Origin: JAHFUA01 sp963808725
Lineage (GTDB): Bacteria > Acidobacteriota > Terriglobia > Terriglobales > Acidobacteriaceae
Assembly: GCA_963808725.1 (NCBI GenBank)
Contig: CAWEGO010000004.1
Coordinates: 220,399 to 284,398 of the forward strand
DNA length: 64,000 nt
Reading direction: 5' to 3'
A model generated the notes under the pieces. The model saw nothing but the letters and a program-made list of their open reading frames with translations, ran no database searches and was not told the DNA's origin. This document shows, piece by piece, positions 1 through 8,756 of this stretch (positions within the stretch are counted from its first letter, which is position 1; each line of letters opens with the position of its first letter). The position numbers and the translations under genes were made by a program.

Positions 1-74
1 TCGCCGAGAACGTCATACTCGCCGTGTTCCTCGACGAAACCGTCGAAGAATTTAACCTCCGCTTCCGGTTTCAT
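1..74 (-). CDS. SAM-dependent methyltransferase, N-terminal fragment (runs off left edge)
   Basis: An ATG at 74 opens a frame that stays open to the window edge, giving about 24 residues beginning MKPEAEVKFFDGFVEEH. This opening resembles the N terminus of class I SAM-dependent methyltransferases found in glycan clusters, but only the start is visible. It overlaps the end of the GT2 gene by 23 bp, so it is probably the next gene of the same minus-strand operon. The family call is an inference from a short stretch. Confidence 0.45.
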   Translation of the reverse strand, partial: MKPEAEVKFFDGFVEEHGEYDVLG

Positions 75-819
75 GCGCTCCCTTCAGCTTGACCGACGCC
101 GCCTGCTTCAACCCCAAGGCGGTCGCGAAACAATAAAGGAACCACACCAGATAATGCGGCAACCACCGCAGCAGGCGAAATCGGCTACGGCCGCTCCGGC
201 GCTCGTACCAGGCCACGGGAACCTCACCAATCTTCCAGCCCAGACGATGGCACTTGGCCAGTAGCTCCAGGCTGTAGGTAAACCCCATGGTCGATTCGAT
301 GGGGATAGTTTCGAGCACCCGCCGGGAGAACAAGCGAAACCCGTTGCTGGGATCGTGCGTGGGGACGCGTGCTAGGTAGTACAGGACAAACGCGGAGACG
401 CGGACCAGCACGGCTTTGAGCCATGGGCAGCCTTGCATGCAGCCCCCGGGCATGAGGCGGCTGGCCGCGACAATCTCGCACCCGCGACGAAACTGCTCCA
501 CTATCAAATCAATGCGCGCCGCATTGTAATCGTCGTCGCCCGGGAAGACGAGCACGGCGGGCGCGGTGCTCTCCTCAAATCCCGTCACCACCGCCCGGTG
601 AGAGCCTCGGCCACGGTTCTTGACCCAGCGCACCCGGAAGGGGAACGGGGGTGCGTTGTGCACTGCGGCCAGCGTAGTATCGTCATCCCGGTCGTAGCAC
701 AGCAATACGCAGAAGGGCGTGCGGACATGCTCCTGCAAGGCCGCGAGCACAGCCAGGATGGCCTCACCCTCGTTGTAGACCGGGATGATGATGTCGAGTT
801 CTGTCGCTGTCTCTGGCAA
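52..819 (-). CDS. Family 2 glycosyltransferase (dolichyl-phosphate-mannose synthase type)
   Basis: A cytoplasmic, membrane-associated transferase of about 255 residues that should move a sugar from a nucleotide donor to a lipid or glycan acceptor. The N terminus has the GT-A start ELDIIIPVYNEG, a DxD-like acidic run (PGDDDYN) near residue 95 and a GFRLFSRR stretch typical of polyprenyl-phosphate sugar transferases. A hydrophobic C-terminal stretch (LVWFLYCFATALGL) probably contacts the membrane. The start is TTG, 7 bp after the Gfo/Idh stop; no in-frame ATG precedes the catalytic fold. Context is a surface-glycan operon. The exact sugar cannot be told. Confidence 0.85.
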   Translation of the reverse strand: MPETATELDIIIPVYNEGEAILAVLAALQEHVRTPFCVLLCYDRDDDTTLAAVHNAPPFPFRVRWVKNRGRGSHRAVVTGFEESTAPAVLVFPGDDDYNAARIDLIVEQFRRGCEIVAASRLMPGGCMQGCPWLKAVLVRVSAFVLYYLARVPTHDPSNGFRLFSRRVLETIPIESTMGFTYSLELLAKCHRLGWKIGEVPVAWYERRSGRSRFRLLRWLPHYLVWFLYCFATALGLKQAASVKLKGAHETGSGG

Positions 820-826
820 GGGAGCC

Positions 827-1852
827 TCATACTGACTGCCAGGCGCCGCTGCGATCCGCCATGCGGGCGGCTGCCATCAGTTGCTGGACGCGCAGGCCAT
901 GGGCGAGGTTCGGCTCGACCGGCCCCCCGGACAGAACCGCTTCGACAAACCGCCGCACGATAGCGCTCGCGGGCCCGATGCGTCCGTCCAACCGACAGAG
1001 CGGCTCCGGCGTCTGCGTCGAGAAGGCACTGCTTGCGCGTGTCCCCACTGATAATGCAAACCCGTTGACGTAATCGTCGGTTCGGTTTTCCAGCAATAAC
1101 GTCCCCTGTTCACCATAGATTTCCAGGCGATGACCCGAACCCAGGAAGGCATCGGCCGCGACCGACAGGGTCACGGGGCATCCACAGGCCAGCTCCAGCC
1201 AGGCATCGACCCGCGCCTCGCCCGCAGCCTCGCGCGGCGTCAGGCGGGCCGCGACCCGCGTCACCGGTCCCAGCAGCCATTCCAGATAATACAGGCTGTG
1301 AGACACGAAGTTGTTCAGAGCTCCTCCCCCATCGGCGCAGTGCATTTTCCAGGAATCCAGGCCGCGGGCCAAGGCGTAGCTTTCAACCCGCCACGAGACG
1401 GCAACCTGCCGCAGCGAGCCCAGCGTGCCTGCCGCCAGCACCGACCGCGCCTGTTGCCAGGCCGGGACCTCGGGAAAGATGAAATCCATGGCATGGACGA
1501 CACCCGACCTCTGGACCGCGGCCAGCGCTCGCTCCGCCCCGGGCACCTCCGCGGCCAGCGGTTTTTCGCAGAAGACGTGCTTGCCAGCCTCGGCCGCAGC
1601 CACCACCAAATCGGGCTGTACCACCGGGGGCACGGCGATGGAAACGGCATCCACCTGGTCGCTGGCCAGCATCTGGCGGGCATCTCCATACGCTTGCGCC
1701 GTCCCCAGTTGTTCGGCCACGCGCGCGGCGTGCTCCAGGGTGCGGGCGCAGATGGCGACCACCCGGCAGCGGGGCTCAGCGCGGAATGCCGGCACGTGGA
1801 CCTGTTGTCCGAATCCCACGCCGATGATGCCGACCCGCAGCGGCTCCCTCAT
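827..1852 (-). CDS. Gfo/Idh/MocA-family NAD(P)-dependent oxidoreductase
   Basis: A 341-residue soluble dehydrogenase. The N-terminal Rossmann fold shows the dinucleotide loop GIIGVGFG near residue 10, and the family motif EKPLA, whose lysine helps catalysis, sits near residue 97. The rest matches the alpha/beta substrate domain. Family members oxidise or isomerise sugars and inositols, and in glycan clusters often act on nucleotide-linked keto-sugars. It lies between a nucleotide-sugar dehydrogenase (upstream, 82 bp gap) and a GT2 (downstream, 7 bp), so a role in making a modified sugar is likely. Substrate unknown. Confidence 0.9.
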   Translation of the reverse strand: MREPLRVGIIGVGFGQQVHVPAFRAEPRCRVVAICARTLEHAARVAEQLGTAQAYGDARQMLASDQVDAVSIAVPPVVQPDLVVAAAEAGKHVFCEKPLAAEVPGAERALAAVQRSGVVHAMDFIFPEVPAWQQARSVLAAGTLGSLRQVAVSWRVESYALARGLDSWKMHCADGGGALNNFVSHSLYYLEWLLGPVTRVAARLTPREAAGEARVDAWLELACGCPVTLSVAADAFLGSGHRLEIYGEQGTLLLENRTDDYVNGFALSVGTRASSAFSTQTPEPLCRLDGRIGPASAIVRRFVEAVLSGGPVEPNLAHGLRVQQLMAAARMADRSGAWQSV

Positions 1853-1934
1853 GCGCTGCCGCCGGCGGGCTGGGCAAGCCGCTTCTCAAGTTGCACCATC
1901 ACTCGCATCCAACATACCAGCTTGCATTCCAATC

Positions 1935-3197
1935 CTACTCTCGCGCGGAAGCGTCCTCGGCGGCGCGGCAGCGCGTGAACAGACCGCCCTTTCCCCAAAA
2001 GTTCCAGATATCCACGATCACCTTGTGGCCCAGGTCCAGATTGCGATAGGCGCGGTGGGGAGCGCACAGAATCAGAATGTCGCTTTGTTGGACCACCTCT
2101 TCGAGCGGCAGCAGAGCAGGATCGTCCTGAATGTGGGGATCGGTGGTCAAGACCGATTTGGCGCGAATGGCCAGGATCTTCTTCAGCTTGTAGCTGAGCG
2201 AGAAGCGGGCATCGTCACTTTCCGCCTTGAAGGCCATGCCCAGCAATCCCACGGTCAACTGCTCCAGCGGGTACTGCGCGTCCAGCCGGTCGACAATAAA
2301 TTGTGGCATGCCTTCATTGACCAGCATGGCGTGAAAACCCAGGCCGAACTGGTTACGGTAAAAGCTGGCCAGTTGCATGGTGTCTTTGAACAGGCAGGGC
2401 CCTGCCGTCAGGCCGGCACGGGGAAAATCTTTGGACCGCGGATAGTCGCGCTTCATGCCGTCCAGAATGCGGTAATAGTCCACATTGGCGGCGCTGGCAA
2501 TCATGTAGAACTGATTGCTCACCGCAAACTCAATGTAACGATAAGCATTGCTGAAAATCTTCACCAATTCCGCTTCGATGGGAGCCAGTCGCACTACTTC
2601 GGGAGCGATGATACTGAAAAGCTGTGCCGCGTCCTCTTCCGCTTCGGCGGTAGTTCCGCTCACAATCTGAGGAAGGCTCTGCAATTCCTCGATGGCGTGG
2701 CCTTCCACGATGCGCTCGGGACAAAATGCGAGCTTCAGGCGCGTGCCCTTGGACTGCGCATACTTGGCCATGGATTCGGTCACGCCGGGATAGACCGTGG
2801 AACGAATCACGATGAGTTGTTCCGGGGAAAGAAAGGGAAGCAAATCATCAAAACACCGCGTCATGACGCGCAAGGAAGGAGTCAGAAACTCGTCCACGGG
2901 GGTGCCGATGGTAATCACCACGGCCTGCGCGCCGGCCACATCGTCGGGGCGGCTGGTGAAAGTCAGCAGACCTTTCGCCAGCACCTCCCGCAGCAGCGGC
3001 TCCGCGTCCTGCTCGCGGAATGGCATCTTCCCGCTGCGGATCATTTCCATGGACTGCTGGTTCAGATCGTAGATCAAAACCCGCCGGTTCTTGGTGGCGA
3101 ATACGATCGACAGCGGCAAGCCCACCCGGCCGGCCCCTCCCACCACGCAGAGGTCTGCCCGCGTCTTGCCCCTCTTGGATCGGGAAGCTTTCTTCAT
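1935..3197 (-). CDS. Nucleotide-sugar dehydrogenase (UDP-glucose/GDP-mannose dehydrogenase family)
   Basis: A predicted NAD-dependent four-electron oxidation of a nucleotide hexose to the uronic acid, feeding glycan synthesis. The 420-residue protein has the Rossmann loop VVGGAGRVGLP near residue 20, the TIGTPVDE segment, the central all-helical dimer domain, and a Cys in AGPCLFKDT near residue 265 at the catalytic thiol position. The common form of that motif is GGSCFPKD, so this is a divergent subfamily. ATG at 3197 is chosen over TTG at 3212. It follows the Nudix gene by 69 bp in the same operon. UDP or GDP specificity cannot be decided by eye. Confidence 0.85.
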   Translation of the reverse strand: MKKASRSKRGKTRADLCVVGGAGRVGLPLSIVFATKNRRVLIYDLNQQSMEMIRSGKMPFREQDAEPLLREVLAKGLLTFTSRPDDVAGAQAVVITIGTPVDEFLTPSLRVMTRCFDDLLPFLSPEQLIVIRSTVYPGVTESMAKYAQSKGTRLKLAFCPERIVEGHAIEELQSLPQIVSGTTAEAEEDAAQLFSIIAPEVVRLAPIEAELVKIFSNAYRYIEFAVSNQFYMIASAANVDYYRILDGMKRDYPRSKDFPRAGLTAGPCLFKDTMQLASFYRNQFGLGFHAMLVNEGMPQFIVDRLDAQYPLEQLTVGLLGMAFKAESDDARFSLSYKLKKILAIRAKSVLTTDPHIQDDPALLPLEEVVQQSDILILCAPHRAYRNLDLGHKVIVDIWNFWGKGGLFTRCRAAEDASARE

Positions 3198-3266
3198 CGT
3201 CTTATGAGCCAAGGCTTCCTGGTGTGCTGCCGCCGCCCAGGAAAGATGGTCTTTGTGGACTCGGCG

Positions 3267-3803
3267 TCATTGCGCATGCCTACGGTCTTCGCCCACCTGT
3301 AAGTGCCGTCGCATGGCCGCCAGCAGCAGCACCGCCAGATTAAGTGCGTGGTCAATTTTTCCCTCGCCCACCTGGCGGATAAGATCCGACGACTGGCACT
3401 GAACCAGTTCCACCCCTTCTTCCCGGACAATGGGTGATCGCACCGGCGTCGCGCCGTCGGTGTAGAAACACCAGAGCTTGTTCCCCATCCGTCCGGTGTC
3501 TGGAACTAAGGTGCCGAGAAGTTCGAAGCTTGCGCCTTCGTAGCCCGTTTCTTCGGCCAACTCCCGTCTCGCGGCGGCTTCCGGTGACTCGCCGTTCTCC
3601 ACGTGTCCGCTCGGCAACTCCAGGGTCTCCGCTCCTACCGCCGGCCGGTATTGCCGAACCAGAAGAAAGGAGCCCTCCGCGGTGGCTGCCAGCACGGTGA
3701 CGTAATCGTTAGGCCGAACCACATAGTACGGCGCCGCAGAGGCATCCAGCGATCTTGCCACGATGTCGAACCATGGCACCGAAAAAACAACGGTGTCCTT
3801 CAT
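3267..3803 (-). CDS. Nudix hydrolase (ADP-ribose/nucleotide-sugar pyrophosphatase type)
   Basis: A protein of about 178 residues with a full Nudix box: Gly-His after LELPS, then the conserved glutamates ending in RRELAEETGY. This is the Mg-binding helix of enzymes that cleave nucleoside diphosphates linked to another group. The flanks (LLVRQYRPAVG and a C-terminal helix) match the ADP-ribose pyrophosphatase branch. Starts are possible at 3821 and 3803; 3803 is preferred because AGGA lies 6 bases upstream. It sits 67 bases after the membrane glycosyltransferase stop, so it may clear nucleotide sugars or ADP-ribose. Substrate is inference. Confidence 0.88.
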   Translation of the reverse strand: MKDTVVFSVPWFDIVARSLDASAAPYYVVRPNDYVTVLAATAEGSFLLVRQYRPAVGAETLELPSGHVENGESPEAAARRELAEETGYEGASFELLGTLVPDTGRMGNKLWCFYTDGATPVRSPIVREEGVELVQCQSSDLIRQVGEGKIDHALNLAVLLLAAMRRHLQVGEDRRHAQ

Positions 3804-3870
3804 CCCTTGTCCTGTGGCCATGCCATTGCGCAACCGAGACGCCACCGCCGGCTCGCCATCACCATCCAAA

Positions 3871-5235
3871 TCAGCAACTCACCCCCGTTTTGGACGCCAA
3901 GGACTGCTGCATTTCCACCTCGCGGAGCAGGGGCTGAGTTCTGCTGCCCTCTCGGGCGCGCAGCCAGGACACCACGGCACACGACGCGAGAATCACAATT
4001 TCAGGCTCCACGGGCTGCCGGTAGCCCCTTTCCGGAAGGGTGAAGTAGTAGACAAGTGGGAACACAAGCAGCACCAGCGCATAAGGCATCGCCCTATCCG
4101 GGGTTGTTCGAAAAGCCCTTCTAAGCCCGGCAATCGCCAGAAGGGTAAACGCCGTACAGAAAACAATGTTCGCTGGATCGAACGGCTCTTCGCGCAGATA
4201 TTCCCGCCGAAAACTCCAATACCCGGTCCATATGTACACAAACCTGCGAACCGAACGCCGTAACGTAATCCCCGGGTTGCTCTTGATGAAGGCGAACATC
4301 TCGCGCCACTTCCCAGTCATGTACGCGTGTTCTCCCAGCCGTTGAAATTGCGCCATCTCCACCGCGTTTCCACAGGGATCCTGCAACTCATCGTTCCAAT
4401 GCAGCGCGTTTCCGACGTTCCCGTCGAGGAAGGCTAAAGGAAAGCCGTCCTTCAGGAACACGGGTCCATGAAAAGTCCGATAATTGCGCACCAGCCAAGG
4501 TGCCAAGGTGATCAGCACGGCCAACCCGGCGGCGGCCGCCGGAAGCCTCCACTTTCTTCTTTGCCGGCGCAGCCGGTAGCAGACCCATCCGACCAGGAAC
4601 GGCAGAGTGCCCAACACCACGGGATTGCCCAGCGCGCTCACGCCCCACAGCAATCCAAACCCGGCCCACGCCCAAAGCCGGGTCGAGTTTTCCAGATGCA
4701 GCGCGATCAAGAGCAGCCAGGTGAGCAGTAAAGCGGTGAGCGCATGGTCCCACATCGAGTCGGCGGAGAAGTACACGGCATAGGGAAAGAACGCCCAGGT
4801 CCAGGTGGCCCAGCGCGCCTCCCGGACTCCAAAGCTCTTCTTCGCCAAGAGGAAGATGGGCACACAGGTGAGAGCCGAGAACAGACTGTTCAGAGTCAGG
4901 AACGCCAGGGCTGCGGTCTTGGTATAGATCCCGAACAGCGCCATAAGCGCAGCCAGGAGATAAGGAAGGACCGGCGCGATCTCTGCCGTGGGTCCGGTAT
5001 TTGCCCAATAGTAGGGATTGCTGAAGCCATGGCCGGTAACAATGGAATAGGCGATTTTGCCGGTCTCGTAGCCGAATTCCCAGTGATCGCGGCCGGGATC
5101 CAAGAAGCCTTGATAGGTGAAACCGACCACTACCAGGCGCACCGCCAAGGCGACGAGCGTGGCCCACAGCAAAGTCTGGCGAGTGCGATCGTTGCCGTTC
5201 GGCTCGTACAGGCTGGGGTCAGTCTGTTTCGTCAT
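3871..5235 (-). CDS. Multi-pass glycosyltransferase, GT39/ArnT-like (GT-C fold)
   Basis: A 454-residue polytopic protein with about ten hydrophobic segments. After the first membrane segment, a periplasmic loop has acidic residues (DPGRDHWEFGYE) as in protein-O-mannosyl and ArnT-type transferases that use polyprenyl-phosphate sugars. It would act at the outer face of the inner membrane. ATG at 5235 is the first gene of the minus-strand glycan operon, with a 253-bp gap to the divergent permease. Base composition is a little less GC-rich than neighbours. Acceptor (lipid or protein) unknown. Confidence 0.75.
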   Translation of the reverse strand: MTKQTDPSLYEPNGNDRTRQTLLWATLVALAVRLVVVGFTYQGFLDPGRDHWEFGYETGKIAYSIVTGHGFSNPYYWANTGPTAEIAPVLPYLLAALMALFGIYTKTAALAFLTLNSLFSALTCVPIFLLAKKSFGVREARWATWTWAFFPYAVYFSADSMWDHALTALLLTWLLLIALHLENSTRLWAWAGFGLLWGVSALGNPVVLGTLPFLVGWVCYRLRRQRRKWRLPAAAAGLAVLITLAPWLVRNYRTFHGPVFLKDGFPLAFLDGNVGNALHWNDELQDPCGNAVEMAQFQRLGEHAYMTGKWREMFAFIKSNPGITLRRSVRRFVYIWTGYWSFRREYLREEPFDPANIVFCTAFTLLAIAGLRRAFRTTPDRAMPYALVLLVFPLVYYFTLPERGYRQPVEPEIVILASCAVVSWLRAREGSRTQPLLREVEMQQSLASKTGVSC

Positions 5236-5488
5236 CAGGATTGGTGGCTGGCCCGCGGAACTGGCGTGAGCATCGCGATTCTACAAGGAGCACGGATTCC
5301 ACGATAGTGTTGGCAGAGCCTGCAGTTTTGGATTGTACCATCCGCAAACCCTCCCTCATGCCCTTCACTTTTCCGCGAGCCGGGGAACCTCACTCAACCC
5401 GTCTGCGACTCCGGCCCGCTCTTCCTGATCACCGCAGGACTCGATAAGATAGAGAGGCACGTCTCGGACCTTGGCGGAACCCATCCGG

Positions 5489-6715
5489 ATGAACCAGCAC
5501 TCCCACCTGCAAAGCATAGTGACCGGCGAAGTCATCGGAGTTGCGCTGGGCATGTTCCGGCAGTATAAGGTGCGCTTTTCGCTGACGGCGCTGGGAGTGG
5601 CCCTCGGCACCGCGTCGCTGGTCCTGGTGGTGACCATCGGGCTGACGGGCAAGGAGTACATCCTCGATCAGATTCGCGGCATTGGGGCCAACATGATCCG
5701 CGCTTTCTACGAAGGCGACCCCGCCAGCACCGCAGTGCATGACTACCTGACGACGGAAGACATGCGGGCGGTGCAGCAGCAGGTGCCGAGCGTGGTGGCG
5801 GCTTCGCCGCTGCTGTCCCTGACGGAAGTCATTCCCATCGGCGGAGGGAAGGTACAAGAGGTGCGGATGTTCGGGGTGGACCCCCAGTACCAGCAGATTC
5901 GCAATCTGGATGTGCTGGCGGGGCGCTTTTTTGACGATCTGGACAGCCAGGAGCATGCCAAGGTCGCGGATCTCACCGAGACTCTGGCCAAGCGCATGTT
6001 CGGGAGTTCGGAGGCCGCCCTCGGCCGTACCTTGCGCATCAGCGGCCTGCCCTTCACCGTCATTGGCACCTTCAAGGAACGGGTGGAGACCTTCGGGCAG
6101 TCGGAGCTGGCCGGAGGGAATGCCGTCCTGATCCCCTACAGTGTCTGCCGGTATTTCATTCCCGGAAACACGGTGCACCAGCTATTCTTCAGCGTAGCCG
6201 ATCCCGCGCAAGTAGAGCCGGCGACGCAGCAGATTCAAAGCATTCTCCACTCCCGTCACCGGCCGGAGTCGGTGTACCGGGTGGAGAACCTGACGCAGTT
6301 GCTCAGCGTGGCGGCCAAGACCGCCAACGCCCTGACGGTAGTGCTGTTGCTGGTGGCCATGGTGACGCTGGTGGTGGGCGGCATGGGGATCATGAACATC
6401 ATGCTGGCCACCGTGACCGCCCGCACCTATGAGATCGGCCTGCGCAAAGCGGTCGGCGCCACCGCCGCGGAAATCCGCCTGCAGTTTCTGGCCGAAGCCG
6501 TGCTCATCTCCCTCATTGGCGGGGTCATCGGCATTGCTATAGGGCTGGCGCTCCCCCTCTCCCTGCGCGTCTTCACCAGCTACGATATCCCGATTTCGGG
6601 GCTGTCGGTGATCGTCGCCCTAGCCAGCTCATCGCTGGTCGGCATCGTCTTTGGCACGGCGCCGGCGGCCCGCGCCGCCCACATGGACCCCATCCAGAGC
6701 CTGCGCTACCAGTAG
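5489..6715 (+). CDS. MacB-like ABC transporter permease (orphan)
   Basis: A 408-residue membrane protein with the MacB topology: an N-terminal membrane segment (RFSLTALGVALGTASLVLVV), a large periplasmic domain of about 220 residues, and a C-terminal FtsX domain with GIMNIMLATVTARTYEIGLR and KAVGA. MacB-type permeases do not move solute through the membrane but transmit force to periplasmic partners, as in macrolide, lipoprotein or peptide export. No ATPase or membrane-fusion gene is adjacent, although a TolC-like gene lies 2 kb away. ATG 5489 is preferred to TTG 5471. It converges with the next gene over a 16-bp gap. Confidence 0.88.
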   Translation: MNQHSHLQSIVTGEVIGVALGMFRQYKVRFSLTALGVALGTASLVLVVTIGLTGKEYILDQIRGIGANMIRAFYEGDPASTAVHDYLTTEDMRAVQQQVPSVVAASPLLSLTEVIPIGGGKVQEVRMFGVDPQYQQIRNLDVLAGRFFDDLDSQEHAKVADLTETLAKRMFGSSEAALGRTLRISGLPFTVIGTFKERVETFGQSELAGGNAVLIPYSVCRYFIPGNTVHQLFFSVADPAQVEPATQQIQSILHSRHRPESVYRVENLTQLLSVAAKTANALTVVLLLVAMVTLVVGGMGIMNIMLATVTARTYEIGLRKAVGATAAEIRLQFLAEAVLISLIGGVIGIAIGLALPLSLRVFTSYDIPISGLSVIVALASSSLVGIVFGTAPAARAAHMDPIQSLRYQ

Positions 6716-6736
6716 CCGGGAAGGCTTGCCGCTACT
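6711..6736. terminator. Short hairpin at the convergent gene junction
   Basis: AGTAGC at 6711-6716 pairs with GCTACT at 6731-6736 around a 14-base loop, overlapping the stop codons of the permease and the convergent ArnT-like gene. It could act as a weak bidirectional terminator; there is no T-run. Confidence 0.3.
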
Positions 6737-8576
6737 CCTGCGGCTGGTTCGAGAACAAATATTTCCCCCCAGCTTCGCGCACCAGGTTGGGCGGCCCTCC
6801 CGGCAGCATCTTCAGCCGTGGCAGCTCGCTTTCCTCCACCAGCAGGTAACAGCGCTGGGGCTCGAACCACAGGCGCTTCAGATCGTTATCGTCGATGAAA
6901 ACCTTGGGGGCTTCGGGGTGGTACGACCCGTACTCCATACTCGCGACCCTGCTATTGAGCAGCAGGGCCTGGCGGCCGCTGTAGAAAAACACCGAAGAGA
7001 AAGCGTAATAATGCTCCACGATGAGTTGGCCCGGCGGCAGGTGCTTGAGCTCCTGCGCCAGGGGATAGGAGGACAGGTAGCTGTCGAAACCTGTCATGCC
7101 CACCCGGGCGGCGTGCAGGAACACCAGCATCATCAGGGCTATCGCGCCGTACGCTCGGCGGCCCCGAAGGATTGTGAGCCCGGCGGCGCCGATCAGAAAC
7201 GCCACCCCGGCCAAGGCCAGCGGCAACCGCAGGTAGGCGAAAGAGTGCAGGGTCAGGTCTTCCATGTGCCCTAACGATAGCGTGTACGCCTGCGGGTTGC
7301 GGCTGAGGGCTTGCGAGATGTCACCCGGAGTGGGCACGGCCCGCACGGCATAGAGGATGGCCGCCACCGTGGCCAGGCACACCGCCGCGACCGCCGCCAG
7401 CAATTTTCTTGCGATTTCCAGCCACCGGCTGCCGCTGGCCATGGCCGATCCAATCAGCAGCGCCAGCGCCGGGTACGCCGGCAGCGAGTAATACTCCTGC
7501 GTGGTGGATAAGGTGAAGAAACCCATCACCACGCCGATCCAGCACAGCGCCAGCAGCCGGGCGCGGCCGGCGCGGTCCGCCGGGCGATAGTTCAACCCCA
7601 CGGCAGCCGGAAGAAAGGCGCTCCAGGGGAACAGCCACAGCAGCAGGTACGCCCAGAAGAGCGCGCGCGGCACCGTGTTGTAATCGCGGGGATAGCGCAT
7701 GTTCAGGAAGCGGAACACGTGCTCATTCAGGAAGTAGAACCAGAAGAAACCGTGATAGTGCCCGGGCTCGCTTTTCCAGGTGAAGTCGAAGTACGGCGGA
7801 TTTTGCAGGATGGCCAGAACGTGCCAGGGCGCCGCGATCAACAGCATGGCGCCCGCGGCATAGAACGGATGCAGGCGTTGCCATGTCGAGCGCTGGAAGC
7901 ACTGGCCCGTCCAAAGCAGATAGAGCAGCGCCGTGCCCGCGGGGAACACCACGGCGATCAATCCCTTCACCAGCAGCCCCGCACCCAGGCTCGCACCCAG
8001 CGCCAAAGACCATCGCCGCCGGTGGGGCTCATCGGGTTCCAGCAAGCGCAGAAACGCGTAAAGCGCCACGGTGATGGCCAGGGTCAGGGCGGCATCGGGA
8101 ATCACGATGCGGGTGAACAGCCACAGCCCGACGCAAGTAGCCATCGCCAGCCCCGAGTAAAGTCCAGCCGGTTCTCCGAACCCCCAGCGCGCGAAGCGGG
8201 TGATCGTCAAACACAGTCCCAGCACGGCCAACACCACCCACAGCCTGGCCGCCCAGTCATGGGCTCCGAAACAGCGGTAAGAAATCGCTTCTAGCCAGAA
8301 GCCCAGCGGAGCTTTTTCCAGGTAGGGAACGCCATCGAGCTGCGCCGTGACCCAGTTTCCGGAGGTCAGCATATTGCGCCCGATCTGCGCCAGCACCGCG
8401 TCGGTGTCGTCGAGCAGGTGGGGCGGGCTGAACATGCAGCCCACAAAAATGGCCGCGGCCACCAGCAGCACGATTAGATCAGAAGGGAAGAGCCATTTCC
8501 TGGCGGACTCGGTGTTGCATCCCGTTTGCGGCGCCGTCAGCGCTTCCGCCAATGGAATACGATTAGAAGTCCCCAT
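6732..8576 (-). CDS. ArnT-like glycosyltransferase (GT39/GT83 family)
   Basis: A 614-residue polytopic protein with about 12 hydrophobic segments. The N-terminal loop after the first membrane helix reads LLDDTDAVLAQIGRNM and then LEKAPLGFWL, the acidic and K-x-P features of undecaprenyl-phosphate-aminoarabinose and mannosyl transferases. The C-terminal soluble part (from about residue 480) is a small periplasmic domain. It should transfer a lipid-linked sugar onto lipid A, a protein or a glycan. Transcribed after the tolC-like gene with a 180-bp gap. The acceptor cannot be named. Confidence 0.82.
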   Translation of the reverse strand: MGTSNRIPLAEALTAPQTGCNTESARKWLFPSDLIVLLVAAAIFVGCMFSPPHLLDDTDAVLAQIGRNMLTSGNWVTAQLDGVPYLEKAPLGFWLEAISYRCFGAHDWAARLWVVLAVLGLCLTITRFARWGFGEPAGLYSGLAMATCVGLWLFTRIVIPDAALTLAITVALYAFLRLLEPDEPHRRRWSLALGASLGAGLLVKGLIAVVFPAGTALLYLLWTGQCFQRSTWQRLHPFYAAGAMLLIAAPWHVLAILQNPPYFDFTWKSEPGHYHGFFWFYFLNEHVFRFLNMRYPRDYNTVPRALFWAYLLLWLFPWSAFLPAAVGLNYRPADRAGRARLLALCWIGVVMGFFTLSTTQEYYSLPAYPALALLIGSAMASGSRWLEIARKLLAAVAAVCLATVAAILYAVRAVPTPGDISQALSRNPQAYTLSLGHMEDLTLHSFAYLRLPLALAGVAFLIGAAGLTILRGRRAYGAIALMMLVFLHAARVGMTGFDSYLSSYPLAQELKHLPPGQLIVEHYYAFSSVFFYSGRQALLLNSRVASMEYGSYHPEAPKVFIDDNDLKRLWFEPQRCYLLVEESELPRLKMLPGGPPNLVREAGGKYLFSNQPQE

Positions 8577-8637
8577 GCCTGGTGAGCGAATTGGTTTGTC
8601 CTTTCAAGTGATCTCACATCATCTCGACGGCCCGGCA

Positions 8638-8664
8638 GCGCGGCGAGGGGCGGAACCGCCGCGC
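8638..8664. terminator. GC-rich hairpin between tolC-like and arnT-like genes
   Basis: An 8-bp perfect stem (GCGCGGCG at 8638-8645 with CGCCGCGC at 8657-8664) sits in the 180-bp gap. No T-run follows, so it may be a stability or pause hairpin rather than an intrinsic terminator. Confidence 0.3.
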
Positions 8665-8756
8665 CGTCCTGAATTTTCAGTATATTGACCAGCCGCGGAT
8701 TCTGCACCTCGCCGGCGCTCGCGGGCGAAGGGTAGCGAAGCTGTAGAACACCCAGC

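Noticed and set aside
1425..3302. Long open frame on the + strand opposite the oxidoreductase and dehydrogenase genes
   Set aside because: It mirrors two clear conserved genes on the minus strand; its own translation shows no motif. GC-rich DNA gives long antisense frames.
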